A stretch of DNA of 64,000 bases, taken from assembly GCF_008726925.1 (NCBI RefSeq), contig NZ_VYWO01000002.1, forward strand, positions 124,001 through 188,000. Direction: 5' to 3'. A model generated the notes under the pieces. The model had not been told where the DNA came from and searched no databases. It worked only from the letters and a program-made list of their open reading frames with translations. The DNA is from Aerococcus sanguinicola. Lineage in GTDB: Bacteria > Bacillota > Bacilli > Lactobacillales > Aerococcaceae. Of the stretch, positions 50,590-58,884 are shown in pieces; position 1 is the stretch's first letter, and every line of letters begins with the position of its first letter. Both the position numbers and the translations under genes were made by a program.

Positions 50590-52395
50590 TTATGAAGCTT
50601 GGTTAAATTGCGCATTGTAGAGGGCGTAGTAGAAGCCCTGCTTGGCCATAAGCTGGTCGTGGTTGCCCTTCTCAATGATGCGGCCAGCGTCGAGGACGAT
50701 GATCTGGTCGGCATCTTGGATGGTGGAGAGGCGGTGGGCAATGACGAAACTGGTCCGTCCTTTGAGCAGCTTGTCTGTGGCTTGCTGGATGAGTTTTTCG
50801 GTTCGAGTATCGATATTGGATGTAGCTTCATCCAGGATGAGGATCTCAGGGGTGGCTACCAAGGCCCGGGCAATCGTGATGAGCTGGCGTTGGCCTTGGG
50901 AGATGTTGGAGGCATCCTCGTTGATAATGGTGTCGTAACCATCGGGCAGCTTCTTGACGAAGTCATCCACATGGGCGGTTTGGGCGGCGGAATAGACTTC
51001 TTCAGGTTCAGGCACCCGCCCCTGGGCCCCATAAGCGATATTATCATAGATAGTGCCGCGGAAGAGCCAGGTGTCTTGGAGGACCATGCCCATTTGTTGG
51101 CGGACCTCACCCCGACTGTAGTCCCGGATATCCACGCCGTTGATTCGAATGCTGCCTTCATTGACTTCATAGAAGCGTTCCAAAAGGTTGATCAGGGTGG
51201 TTTTTCCAGCTCCTGTTGGGCCGACAATCGCAATCATTTGGCCGGCTTCAACATCTAAGCTGAAGTCTTTGAGGATCATCTGGTCGGCATCATAACCGAA
51301 TTGGACATCTTGGAAGCTGACCTTGTAGTCTGTCTCTTGAGGGGCTAGGCCAGATTCGATGATCTCCATATCGTCTAATTCCAAGAATTCAAAGATCCGT
51401 TCAGCTGAGGCGAGGGTGGATTGAATTTGGTTGACGATAGAGGATAGTTGGGAGACGGGTTGGAAGAGCTGTGGGTTATACTGCATCAGGGCTTGGACAT
51501 TCCCTAGGGACATGCGGCCGTTGACGACAGATACCCCTCCAACGAGGGCGATTAGGACATAGCCCACATTCCGGATAAAGTTAACGGAAGGGAACATAAT
51601 CCCAGCGATGAATTGGGCCTTCTGTGAAGTATCATAGTAGGCTTCTGTTTCATCTTCGAATTTTTCCAATTTATGTCTTTGTTGGTTGAAGGCCTTGATT
51701 TCAATCTGGCCGTTGTAGTCTTCTTCAATCAGTCCGTTGATGGAGCCTTGCAGGCGTTGCTGGTTAGCGAAGAGTCGCTGGGAGATAGGGGTGATGAAGC
51801 TGACCATGACAATGGTGAGAGCGACGGCCCCAAGCATCATCCCACCAATCCGCGGACTGATGGAGACAATCATGATGGCTACCCCGATGAAGAGGGTGGT
51901 CGACATGATGGCCTGGGAAATATTTTGTTGCAGGGTGGCGGCAATATTTTCGATATCATTAATGGCCCGGCTGAGGATCTCACCATTGGGCGTTTGGTCT
52001 AAGGTCGAGATGGGAAGGCGGTTGAGCTTATCGCGCATGGCCTGGCGCAATTCGGAAATCGTGCCTTGGACGGCCTTGCTGAGCAGGAAGTTCTGCAGGT
52101 AACGCCCCAGCCCGGTTAATAGGTAGAGGATGGCGACTTTGATCAGGATGCTGATAATGCCATCGAAATCAATAGGATAGCGCATCTGACCGTTGACTTC
52201 TTGTAAACCCTGGCTAACCCCATCAGCAATCAGAGTCGTCGCTCCCCCTAGGATTCGCGGCGCAAAGATCTCCGTCACTGAGGCGAAGACAGAGAAGAAA
52301 ATAACGGCAAAGAAGGTATACTTGTGTTTGCCGAGAAAGCGGATCAGTTTGCGCAAGGCACTAAAGGTTGACCTTGGTTTCACTTCTTTACTCAT
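50590..52395 (-). CDS. ABC exporter half-transporter, second subunit (EfrB/LmrD-like)
   Basis: A 601-residue fusion of six transmembrane helices (residues about 20-330) and an ATPase domain: Walker A GPTGAGKT, Q-loop MVLQDTWLF, signature ISQGQRQ and Walker B ILILDEATS, with the H-loop in IAHRLST. The helix preceding the signature and the canonical catalytic Glu show that this subunit carries the active ATP site. It starts one base before the stop codon of the partner gene (TAATG), so the two are translationally coupled and form a heterodimeric multidrug-type exporter. The substrate is inferred from family only. Confidence 0.88.
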   Translation of the reverse strand: MSKEVKPRSTFSALRKLIRFLGKHKYTFFAVIFFSVFASVTEIFAPRILGGATTLIADGVSQGLQEVNGQMRYPIDFDGIISILIKVAILYLLTGLGRYLQNFLLSKAVQGTISELRQAMRDKLNRLPISTLDQTPNGEILSRAINDIENIAATLQQNISQAIMSTTLFIGVAIMIVSISPRIGGMMLGAVALTIVMVSFITPISQRLFANQQRLQGSINGLIEEDYNGQIEIKAFNQQRHKLEKFEDETEAYYDTSQKAQFIAGIMFPSVNFIRNVGYVLIALVGGVSVVNGRMSLGNVQALMQYNPQLFQPVSQLSSIVNQIQSTLASAERIFEFLELDDMEIIESGLAPQETDYKVSFQDVQFGYDADQMILKDFSLDVEAGQMIAIVGPTGAGKTTLINLLERFYEVNEGSIRINGVDIRDYSRGEVRQQMGMVLQDTWLFRGTIYDNIAYGAQGRVPEPEEVYSAAQTAHVDDFVKKLPDGYDTIINEDASNISQGQRQLITIARALVATPEILILDEATSNIDTRTEKLIQQATDKLLKGRTSFVIAHRLSTIQDADQIIVLDAGRIIEKGNHDQLMAKQGFYYALYNAQFNQAS

Positions 52396-54122
52396 TAGTC
52401 AGTTACCTCCTTTAATTGGGATTGGACAATGGAACGATAGATCGGTGTATCTTCTTGTAGGCTCTCATGGGTACCGATACCGGCGATACTGCCGTTGTCA
52501 TTGAGGGCGATGATCAGGTCAGCATCCGAGATGGTGCTGACACGTTGGGCGATGATCAGGTTGATGGTCTCGTCATCCAAGTTCTTGAGGGCCTGGCGCA
52601 AGTTGGCGTCCGTTTGGGCATCGAGGGCGGAGAAGGAATCGTCAAAGACATTAATGGGCGATTGCTTGATCAAGGCCCGGGCAATACAGAGACGCTGCTT
52701 CTGTCCCCCCGAGAAGTTGGAGCCGCCTTGTTCAACCCGCCGGTCTAATTGGTCAGCGAAGCTAGAAACAAAGCCCGCTGCCTGGGCGGTCTCAAGGGCC
52801 TGCCAGATCTCTTCATCTGTCGCATCGCTCTTGCCGGCCAACATATTTGACCGGATAGTGCCCCGGAAGAGGTTGGCTTTCTGTGGGACATAGGCGATGT
52901 AGCGGCGCAGGCTCTTGAGGTTGATGTCCTCTAGCAAGTGGCCGTTGACACGGATTTCACCGGAAGTCCGGTCATAGAAACGCAGGAGCAGGTTAGCGAT
53001 GGTTGACTTCCCAGAGCCCGTTCCGCCGATAATTCCCAGGGTCATTCCTGGTGTCAGGTGGAAGTCGATATCCTCAAGAACATTAGATTCTGCTCCATCG
53101 TAGGCAAAGTGTACATGGTTGAAGTCCACTTGTCCGGCCTCGTCTAAAGAGAGGACCTGGCCGCCATTCTCTGGCGAATGGATCTTCTCAGGTGCTTCCA
53201 AGACTTGGTTCACCCGTTCAGCCGAAACTTGGGCCCGGGGAATCAGGACGAACATCAAGCCGATAAACATGAAGGAAACCCCCATGATAGCGGTATAAGA
53301 GATAAAGGATAGGATGACCCCTAAGTCCAAGGCCTGGTTAGAAACCAAGCGGCCCCCATACCAAACCAGAAAGACCGTGGTCAGGTTGAGGGTGGTCATC
53401 ATGACAGGAATCAAGAAGGCCAGGCGAATCTGAGCACCGATGGCGGTTTGCCGGTAGTCATCATTGGCTGCCCGGAAACGGTCAGATTCATAGCTGTTCT
53501 TATTGAAGGCGCGGATCACTCGGACCCCTGTCAGGCCTTCGCGGAAGACCAGGTTCATCCGGTCTACCTTTTTTTGCATGGAACGGAAGAGGGGGGAGGC
53601 TGTATAGATCACGATCCCGATCGCAATGGCGATAATGGGGATGGTGGCTAGGTAGGTCTGGCTCATCTGTGGGCTGGCCTGGTAAGCCATCGTGATCGAA
53701 GCAATTAACATAGCGGGAGACAAGAGGAACATTCTAAGGACCATCATCGTAGTCAGTTCAATCTGCACAATGTCAGAAGACGACCGGGTAATCAGCGAGG
53801 CATTACCGAATTCGTCGTAAGTGTCCTTGGATAGTCGTTGTACTTTGGCATAGAGGGCATTCCGCAAGTCGCGACCCAGGCCCTGGGAGGCTTTAGAAGC
53901 AAACCAGATATTAGCTAGGGCAGAGCCGACGATGAGGAGGGTCATGATGAACATTTGCCCAGCGACGGCCCAGATGGCATCGAAGTCACCACGGGCAACC
54001 CCCTCATTAATCAAGCGCGCTGTCAGTGTCGGCAGGAGTAATTCCGTCACGCCCTGCATGAAAGCAAAGAAGACACTGAGTAGAATCAGCGATTTGGGCA
54101 CGCGTTTCAAGAGTTTAAGCAT
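52395..54122 (-). CDS. ABC exporter half-transporter, first subunit (EfrA/LmrC-like)
   Basis: A 575-residue partner of the downstream half-transporter, with six helices and an ATPase: Walker A GGTGSGKST, Q-loop YVPQKANLF, signature FSGGQKQR and Walker B region INVFDDSFSALD. An Asp replaces the catalytic Glu after Walker B (FDDS), which is typical of the degenerate subunit in EfrCD/LmrCD-type heterodimers, and the H-loop His is replaced by Gln (IAQRVST). Its start lies inside the end of the marR gene, so repressor and exporter form one operon. Confidence 0.88.
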   Translation of the reverse strand: MLKLLKRVPKSLILLSVFFAFMQGVTELLLPTLTARLINEGVARGDFDAIWAVAGQMFIMTLLIVGSALANIWFASKASQGLGRDLRNALYAKVQRLSKDTYDEFGNASLITRSSSDIVQIELTTMMVLRMFLLSPAMLIASITMAYQASPQMSQTYLATIPIIAIAIGIVIYTASPLFRSMQKKVDRMNLVFREGLTGVRVIRAFNKNSYESDRFRAANDDYRQTAIGAQIRLAFLIPVMMTTLNLTTVFLVWYGGRLVSNQALDLGVILSFISYTAIMGVSFMFIGLMFVLIPRAQVSAERVNQVLEAPEKIHSPENGGQVLSLDEAGQVDFNHVHFAYDGAESNVLEDIDFHLTPGMTLGIIGGTGSGKSTIANLLLRFYDRTSGEIRVNGHLLEDINLKSLRRYIAYVPQKANLFRGTIRSNMLAGKSDATDEEIWQALETAQAAGFVSSFADQLDRRVEQGGSNFSGGQKQRLCIARALIKQSPINVFDDSFSALDAQTDANLRQALKNLDDETINLIIAQRVSTISDADLIIALNDNGSIAGIGTHESLQEDTPIYRSIVQSQLKEVTD

Positions 54123-54568
54123 GGATGATCACCTTTCTTTCCATAGATAATAAATTGATCGCGAATGTCGGTTAATTGGTCTAAGCTGGCCTCGCGCTCT
54201 TGGTTGGATAAGCCAGCGCAGACTTCCTCTTCTAAATCCTTAAAGATCCCATTAATCTTCTCCACCTGCTTAAGACCCGCATCGGTCAAAAAGATTTGTT
54301 TTTGCCGACTATTGGCGGAAGCCGTTTGCCGATAAAGATAGCCACGATCTTCTAACACATTGAGAATGTTGCTGATCGTGGCCTCGTGTTTACCGAGATA
54401 AGAGGCAAGTGAACGCTGGATAGGCCCGGACTCTCTGTAGATGTAGTGGAGAGTTTGGGCCTGAACAGGGTTGAGGTCAACTTCTTTTAAGCGTTCGAAG
54501 AGATACTTCTTCTGTAAATTTGCCAATTGAAAGATTAAATGGGAAATGGATACTACTTGGTCAGTCAC
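54107..54568 (-). CDS. MarR family transcriptional regulator
   Basis: A 153-residue winged-helix dimer, with the recognition region at HEATISNILNVLEDRGYLYRQ and the wing around ANSRQKQIFLTDAG. It is the first gene of the exporter operon and overlaps the next gene by 16 bp, so it probably represses the exporter and responds to a drug-like ligand. GTG 54568 has AAGGAG eight bases upstream and is preferred; an ATG at 54589 would add seven residues but lacks a ribosome binding site. Confidence 0.82.
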   Translation of the reverse strand: MTDQVVSISHLIFQLANLQKKYLFERLKEVDLNPVQAQTLHYIYRESGPIQRSLASYLGKHEATISNILNVLEDRGYLYRQTASANSRQKQIFLTDAGLKQVEKINGIFKDLEEEVCAGLSNQEREASLDQLTDIRDQFIIYGKKGDHPCLNS

Positions 54569-54623
54569 TCGTCCATCTCCTTCTAACATGATAATGATAT
54601 GTGCTACTAATCTATCATAACGA

Positions 54624-54644
54624 ATTATACTTGTAAATACAAGT
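54624..54644 (-). promoter_or_regulatory. marR operator and -10 region
   Basis: ACTTGTA-AA-TACAAGT at 54629-54644 is a perfect 16-bp palindrome, overlapping a TATAAT -10 box on the minus strand (54629-54624). This fits autorepression by the MarR protein. Confidence 0.68.
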
Positions 54645-54724
54645 GATTTGATTTAAATGATAAAATTTACACAATACTTACCTAAAACAGGCTAAAAGTT
54701 TACAATTATTCGCTACAATAAGTT

Positions 54725-54800
54725 AAAGGGCGGCATTCTGAAAAATCGAATGTTGCTCTTTTTGTAAAATGATGCTGTGAGCATGCGTTCCGCTTTTGCT
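54725..54800 (+). other. Orphan terminator-like hairpin and partial family 2 repeat
   Basis: AAAGGGCGGCATTC (54725-54738) pairs over all 14 positions, with G-U pairs, with GAATGTTGCTCTTT (54748-54761), then T residues. It would stop plus-strand transcription, but no plus-strand gene lies upstream. A short piece of repeat family 2 (TGAGCATGCGTTCCGCTTTTG) follows at 54778-54800. The rest of 54590-54918 shows no gene. Confidence 0.5.
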
Positions 54801-54918
54801 CGAAATTAGCTGATAGAGTGAATATTATTTTTCCTAGTCCCCATTTAAAAAATATATAAGGGCTCTTTTTTTGTCCTTTAATGATAAAATAGAATTAAAT
54901 TAAAGGAGGATGATTGAA

Positions 54919-55356
54919 ATGGCAGAAAGTGTCAAAGATCCGAATTGTGGCTACTGTGTTCAAGGCGAACCGCTTGCTCAATTTGGCTACTTAGTGGGCG
55001 AATTGCCCCATAGCCTGGTGATTATCTTTAAGGAACAGTCCCACCCAGGTCGTTTGATTGTGGCTTATAAGGAACATGTGAGTGAATTAGTGGATATTTC
55101 AGATGAAGAACGTGATGCTTACTTCGCTGAAATTGCCCAAGTCGCCCAAGTGATGCATGAACTTTACCAGCCAGATAAGATCAACTACGGCGCTTACGGG
55201 GATGGCGGGTCTCACCTCCACTTCCACTTGGTCCCTAAGTATGAAGGCGAAGTGGAATGGGGCACACCCTTTGCGATGAACCTGGACCAAAAATATCTAA
55301 CAGATGACGAATATGAAGCCATGGCGAAGGAATTGCGCCAAGCCTTAAAGCTATAA
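54919..55356 (+). CDS. HIT family protein (histidine triad nucleotide hydrolase-like)
   Basis: A 145-residue HIT-fold protein. The histidine triad is HLHFHLVP near residue 98, and CGYC near the N-terminus can bind zinc. HIT enzymes hydrolyse nucleotide phosphoramidates or dinucleotides; the physiological substrate is unknown. ATG 54919 is eight bases after AAAGGAGG, better placed than the ATG at 54910 that overlaps the ribosome binding site. The gene is alone and shares a bidirectional terminator with the convergent CNNM gene. Confidence 0.87.
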   Translation: MAESVKDPNCGYCVQGEPLAQFGYLVGELPHSLVIIFKEQSHPGRLIVAYKEHVSELVDISDEERDAYFAEIAQVAQVMHELYQPDKINYGAYGDGGSHLHFHLVPKYEGEVEWGTPFAMNLDQKYLTDDEYEAMAKELRQALKL

Positions 55357-55375
55357 GAAGGTCTGATTGAAAGAC

Positions 55376-55421
55376 AAAAAGGCAGTGAATGAGCGGTTGA
55401 ACGGTCATTCACTGCCTTTTG
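55376..55421. terminator. Bidirectional intrinsic terminator
   Basis: AAAAAGGCAGTGAATGA (55376-55392) pairs with TCATTCACTGCCTTTT (55405-55420). It serves the HIT gene and the convergent CNNM gene. Confidence 0.9.
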
Positions 55422-55450
55422 TTACCTAACTGTTCATCGACTATTAAGTC

Positions 55451-56734
55451 CTAGTCTTCGGCTTCTGTATCAGGAGCGGCTCGGTGGGTGGCATCCAAGA
55501 TGGACACACGTTGTCGGTCTTCTTCGAGGACCTTGAACTGCCAATCGCCGACACTGAAACGGTCACCTTTTTCGGGTAACTTCCCGATGTGGTGGACGAC
55601 GAAACCGTTGACTGTATGGAAGAGCTCGGGTTCTTCTAAGGGCAAGTTGAGAATAGGCATGGCCTTGTCAATGGCACAGCCTCCGCTAAATTGATAGTGT
55701 TCTTGGGGAATCAAGACATCGATGTCATTGAAGACCACGTCATCTTCATCCCAAATCTCGCCGACTAATTCTTCGAGAACATCTTCCATGGTGGCAATCC
55801 CCATGACCCCACCGTGTTCGTCACGGACAACGGCCATATGAACCTTCTGCTTCTGCATCTTGCGCAGGAGGTTGGCTAATTTAATCGATGGGGGAATGAA
55901 GAGCACATCTGAAAGAATGCTCTGGAGGACAACGTTCTGGCCACGCTCATGCTTGGCGCGGAGGTAGCGGTTGAAGTCCCGTTCGTGTAGGGCCCCCAAG
56001 ACATTGTCAATGGTCTCATCATAGATCACCAGACGTGAATAAGGGTGGTCCATAAAGGCTTGGTCAATCTCCTGGTCGCTGTCGTGGATATCTGCTGCAA
56101 CCAGGTCAATCCGCGGGGTAAGAATTGATGAAACGGTTCGGTCGTCGAAGTTAATTGCCGCCTTGACCAAACGTTGCTCATCGTATTCGATTGAGCCCCC
56201 AACTCGGGCTTCGTCCACCAAAGATAAGAGTTCTTCCTCGCTGATCCCTTCCTGGCTTTCAATGGGAACCACACGTTGGACCATCTTCTGCCAGAGATTG
56301 ATCAACCAGACCAGGGGTTTCATGACCCACATAATGACACGTAGGATAGGGGTCGAGAACTTGGCAAATTCTTCTGGCATGAGCTTGGCGATCAACTTGG
56401 GGGTGATTTCTGAACAGAGCAAGAGGATGACCGTCGTTGCAACAGTTGAAATCGTGGCCCCATAGCGCGGGAACCAGACCAAGAGAACCACCGTTGCGAT
56501 GGCAGATGCCCCGATGTTTACAATATTATTCCCGATCAAGATCGTTGACAGTAAGGATTCAAAGTCTTCCTGTAAATTGAGGGCCTGTTGGGCGCGCTTA
56601 TCCCCATTGTCCGCCTCATTCTGCAAGCGAATCCGGTTCAAAGACGTAAAGGCAGTCTCTGAAGCAGAAAAATAAGCCGATAAGATCACACATAAGATAA
56701 ATATGGCGATACTCCCGACGTAACTCTCATCCAT
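55451..56734 (-). CDS. CNNM/HlyC-CorC family membrane protein
   Basis: A 427-residue protein with an N-terminal DUF21 membrane domain of three to four helices (SAYFSASETAFTSLNRIRLQ), a pair of CBS domains at about 200-330 (ILTPRIDLVAADI and MAVVRDEHGGVMGIATMEDV) and a C-terminal CorC_HlyC domain (GGCAIDKAMPILNL). Relatives such as YhdP and MpfA export or sense Mg2+; the old name hemolysin is misleading. AGGAGG precedes the ATG. A long hairpin lies in its 5' leader. Confidence 0.87.
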   Translation of the reverse strand: MDESYVGSIAIFILCVILSAYFSASETAFTSLNRIRLQNEADNGDKRAQQALNLQEDFESLLSTILIGNNIVNIGASAIATVVLLVWFPRYGATISTVATTVILLLCSEITPKLIAKLMPEEFAKFSTPILRVIMWVMKPLVWLINLWQKMVQRVVPIESQEGISEEELLSLVDEARVGGSIEYDEQRLVKAAINFDDRTVSSILTPRIDLVAADIHDSDQEIDQAFMDHPYSRLVIYDETIDNVLGALHERDFNRYLRAKHERGQNVVLQSILSDVLFIPPSIKLANLLRKMQKQKVHMAVVRDEHGGVMGIATMEDVLEELVGEIWDEDDVVFNDIDVLIPQEHYQFSGGCAIDKAMPILNLPLEEPELFHTVNGFVVHHIGKLPEKGDRFSVGDWQFKVLEEDRQRVSILDATHRAAPDTEAED

Positions 56735-56763
56735 TCTATAATTCCTCCTATAAATTCTAAGAT

Positions 56764-56806
56764 AAACACTATCTGAGCCCCTAAGGAAAAGGAGCTGAGA
56801 TAGTGT
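56764..56806 (-). promoter_or_regulatory. Hairpin in the 5' leader of the CNNM gene
   Basis: AACACTATCT pairs perfectly with AGATAGTGTT, with further AGC/GCT and CC/GG pairs inside. No T tract follows on either strand, so it is not a normal terminator. It ends about 30 bases before the ATG. Confidence 0.5.
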
Positions 56807-56951
56807 TCGATTTCGTATAAAATATTCTAAAATTATTGTATCATGAAATTATGGGAAAGCCTATTTATAGGAAAGTAAAAATATTTAAAGATCAGTAGGA
56901 GTCAATATAAAACTCACAAAAAAATAATTAAAAGAAAGTAAAAGAAATAAC

Positions 56952-56980
56952 TTGAAAGCAAATGAAGTTTAGCGTACAAT
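56952..56980 (+). promoter_or_regulatory. Promoter of the DeoR-threonate operon
   Basis: TTGAAA (56952-56957) and TACAAT (56975-56980) with 17 bp spacing. The leader would be only about 14 bases, so AGGAGG at 56988-56993 lies almost at the 5' end. Confidence 0.7.
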
Positions 56981-57000
56981 ATGATTTAGGAGGACAAGAA

Positions 57001-57765
57001 ATGTTAGCACAGGAGCGTTTAGACCGGATGGCTGATTATCTAAAGCTTGGCCAGTCTGCCACTGTTAAGGAATTAGCCCAGGAATTTGGGGTATCAGAAG
57101 TAACCATTCGAAAGGACTTAAATGAACTCGAAAGCAAAGGGCTCATTGAGAAAGTTTTCGGCGGAGCGATCTGGCTGGGTCCAGAACAGTTGATCCGATC
57201 AGAAATTAAACCTGATGTGAAAGCAGATACCCGTCAAGAAGATAAGGCGCGCTTGGTGGAAGCTGTCCTCGAGAATATTTCATTAGGAGATAGTCTATTC
57301 TTGGATAATGGGACAACCAATCGCTTGTTAGTGGCCAAGTGCCGGCAATATTATGAGGTTTTAACCATCATTACTTGTGATTTAAACATTGCCCTTGAAG
57401 CGACCCAGGCACCCAACTACCGGGTCATCCTCTTAGCGGGTGAGTTATCCAATCTATCGCAGACGAGCCGGGACTTTGCTGAAGTTGATCGTTTGCGCGC
57501 TTACCGTGTTGATACAGCCATTATGGGCTGTGATTCCTTCTCCAAGGAAGGGGTCTATACGACCTCCAATGAGAAGGCCGCACTCAAGTCCTCGGCTCTA
57601 GGCATCGCTAACCACCGTATCTTGCTGGCAACGGGTGAGAAGAGCCGCCGTCGCAGTCTCTTGCGTTATGCAGAGATGGCGAGCTTTGATCACTTGTATA
57701 CCAGTCAAGATGCTGACTTGGACGGCTTGCATACTATCAGTCACTTAGAAATAAAAATCTGTTAA
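57001..57765 (+). CDS. DeoR family regulator of the four-carbon acid sugar operon
   Basis: A 254-residue repressor with an N-terminal helix-turn-helix (RMADYLKLGQSATVKELAQE, FGVSEVTIRKDLNELE) and a C-terminal sugar-phosphate sensing domain (GDSLFLDNGTTNRLL, MGCDSFSKEGVYT). It is the first gene of a cluster with PdxA2, a DUF1537 kinase and a GntP permease, so it most likely controls them in answer to a phosphorylated intermediate. ATG 57001 follows AGGAGG; the frame extended to 56962 overlaps the -10 box. Confidence 0.85.
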   Translation: MLAQERLDRMADYLKLGQSATVKELAQEFGVSEVTIRKDLNELESKGLIEKVFGGAIWLGPEQLIRSEIKPDVKADTRQEDKARLVEAVLENISLGDSLFLDNGTTNRLLVAKCRQYYEVLTIITCDLNIALEATQAPNYRVILLAGELSNLSQTSRDFAEVDRLRAYRVDTAIMGCDSFSKEGVYTTSNEKAALKSSALGIANHRILLATGEKSRRRSLLRYAEMASFDHLYTSQDADLDGLHTISHLEIKIC

Positions 57766-57778
57766 GGAGTGTATGACA

Positions 57779-58792
57779 ATGACTAAAGAATATGTTGTAT
57801 TGACCATGGGCGATCCAGCGGGTATCGGCCCCGAAATCGTTTGTAAATCCTTTGCCAAAGAAGAAGTCTTCGCCGAAGCTAATGTGGCGGTTGTAGGAGA
57901 CGCGGATATCCTAAAATTAGCCAACGATATTTGCCAGACCGGACTGACTATCCATCCGATTACTTCCTTTGAAGAAGGCAAGTATGAAGCTGGTACCTTG
58001 GATGTCTTTGACCTAGACAATGTCAATATGGAGACCTTCGAATGGGGGAAAGTATCGGCTGAATGCGGTCAAGCTTCTTATGATTACATTAAGAAAGGCT
58101 ATGAATTAGCCAAGGATGGCCAAGCTGCAGCCATGGTTACGACAACCATCAATAAAGAGTCCTTGTCAGAAGCTGGAATCAAACAGTTGGGGCACACCGA
58201 TATCCTCCAAGACTTGACCGGCGTTGATGAACCACTCACCATGTTTGAGGTCAAGGGTCTGCGCGTGACCTTCTATTCTAAACACGTTTCCTTGAAAGAA
58301 GCCTGCGACTTAATTTCTAAAGAAGGGATCAAGCATTACACCAAACGGACCATGGAAGCCCTCAAAACTCTAGGGGTTGAAGATCCTTCTGTAGCTATTG
58401 CTGGACTCAATCCACACTGCGGTGACGGCGGGCTCTTCGGCCGTGAAGAGATTGATTCCATTATCCCAGCTGTGGAAGAAATGCAAGCTGAAGGGGTGAA
58501 GGTTTATGGGCCAATTGGTGCCGATTCCGTCTTCCACCAAGCCTTAATGGGTAAGTATGACGGCGTGCTCTCGCTCTACCATGACCAAGGTCACATTGCT
58601 ACGAAGATGGTCGACTTCGATCGGACCATTTCCATTACCCATGGCCTGCCTTTCCTAAGAACTTCGGTTGACCACGGGACAGCCTTTGATATTGCAGGAA
58701 CAGGCGTAGCGGATGAAATCAGCTTAGATGAAGCCATTCGCCTAGCTTGCCACTATTCTGGTCGCTTCAAAGCGGCGCATGACCAAGCTTAA
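57779..58792 (+). CDS. pdxA2: PdxA2-type 4-phospho-threonate/erythronate dehydrogenase
   Basis: A 337-residue NAD-dependent, metal-dependent dehydrogenase of the PdxA family (LTMGDPAGIGPEI, LGHTDILQDLTG, HVSLKEACDLI, GLNPHCGDGG, HDQGHIATK). Next to a DUF1537 kinase, PdxA paralogues act on D-threonate 4-phosphate, oxidising and decarboxylating it to dihydroxyacetone phosphate, instead of working in pyridoxal synthesis. AAGGAG at 57764-57769 favours ATG 57779. It follows the regulator gene after 13 bp. The specific four-carbon substrate is inferred from the neighbourhood. Confidence 0.83.
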   Translation: MTKEYVVLTMGDPAGIGPEIVCKSFAKEEVFAEANVAVVGDADILKLANDICQTGLTIHPITSFEEGKYEAGTLDVFDLDNVNMETFEWGKVSAECGQASYDYIKKGYELAKDGQAAAMVTTTINKESLSEAGIKQLGHTDILQDLTGVDEPLTMFEVKGLRVTFYSKHVSLKEACDLISKEGIKHYTKRTMEALKTLGVEDPSVAIAGLNPHCGDGGLFGREEIDSIIPAVEEMQAEGVKVYGPIGADSVFHQALMGKYDGVLSLYHDQGHIATKMVDFDRTISITHGLPFLRTSVDHGTAFDIAGTGVADEISLDEAIRLACHYSGRFKAAHDQA

Positions 58793-58800
58793 ATGATTAT

Positions 58801-58840
58801 AAAGGATGGGCCGAGGTCTTTTGCCAGGGACCATCCTTTT
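58801..58840 (+). terminator. Probable internal terminator between pdxA2 and the kinase gene
   Basis: AAAGGATGG (58801-58809) pairs perfectly with CCATCCTTT (58831-58839), followed by a short T-rich stretch. It could lower transcription of the kinase and permease genes. Confidence 0.55.
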
Positions 58841-58853
58841 CTATTAGCTAAAA

Positions 58854-58869
58854 ATGAAAACGCTTTAAT
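58854..58869 (+). promoter_or_regulatory. cre-like site (CcpA) before the kinase gene
   Basis: ATGAAAACGCTTTAAT matches the cre consensus WTGNAARCGNWWWCAW at all but one defined position. It lies just upstream of the kinase ribosome binding site, where CcpA could block elongating polymerase. Confidence 0.65.
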
Positions 58870-58884
58870 ACAAGGGGGATATTT

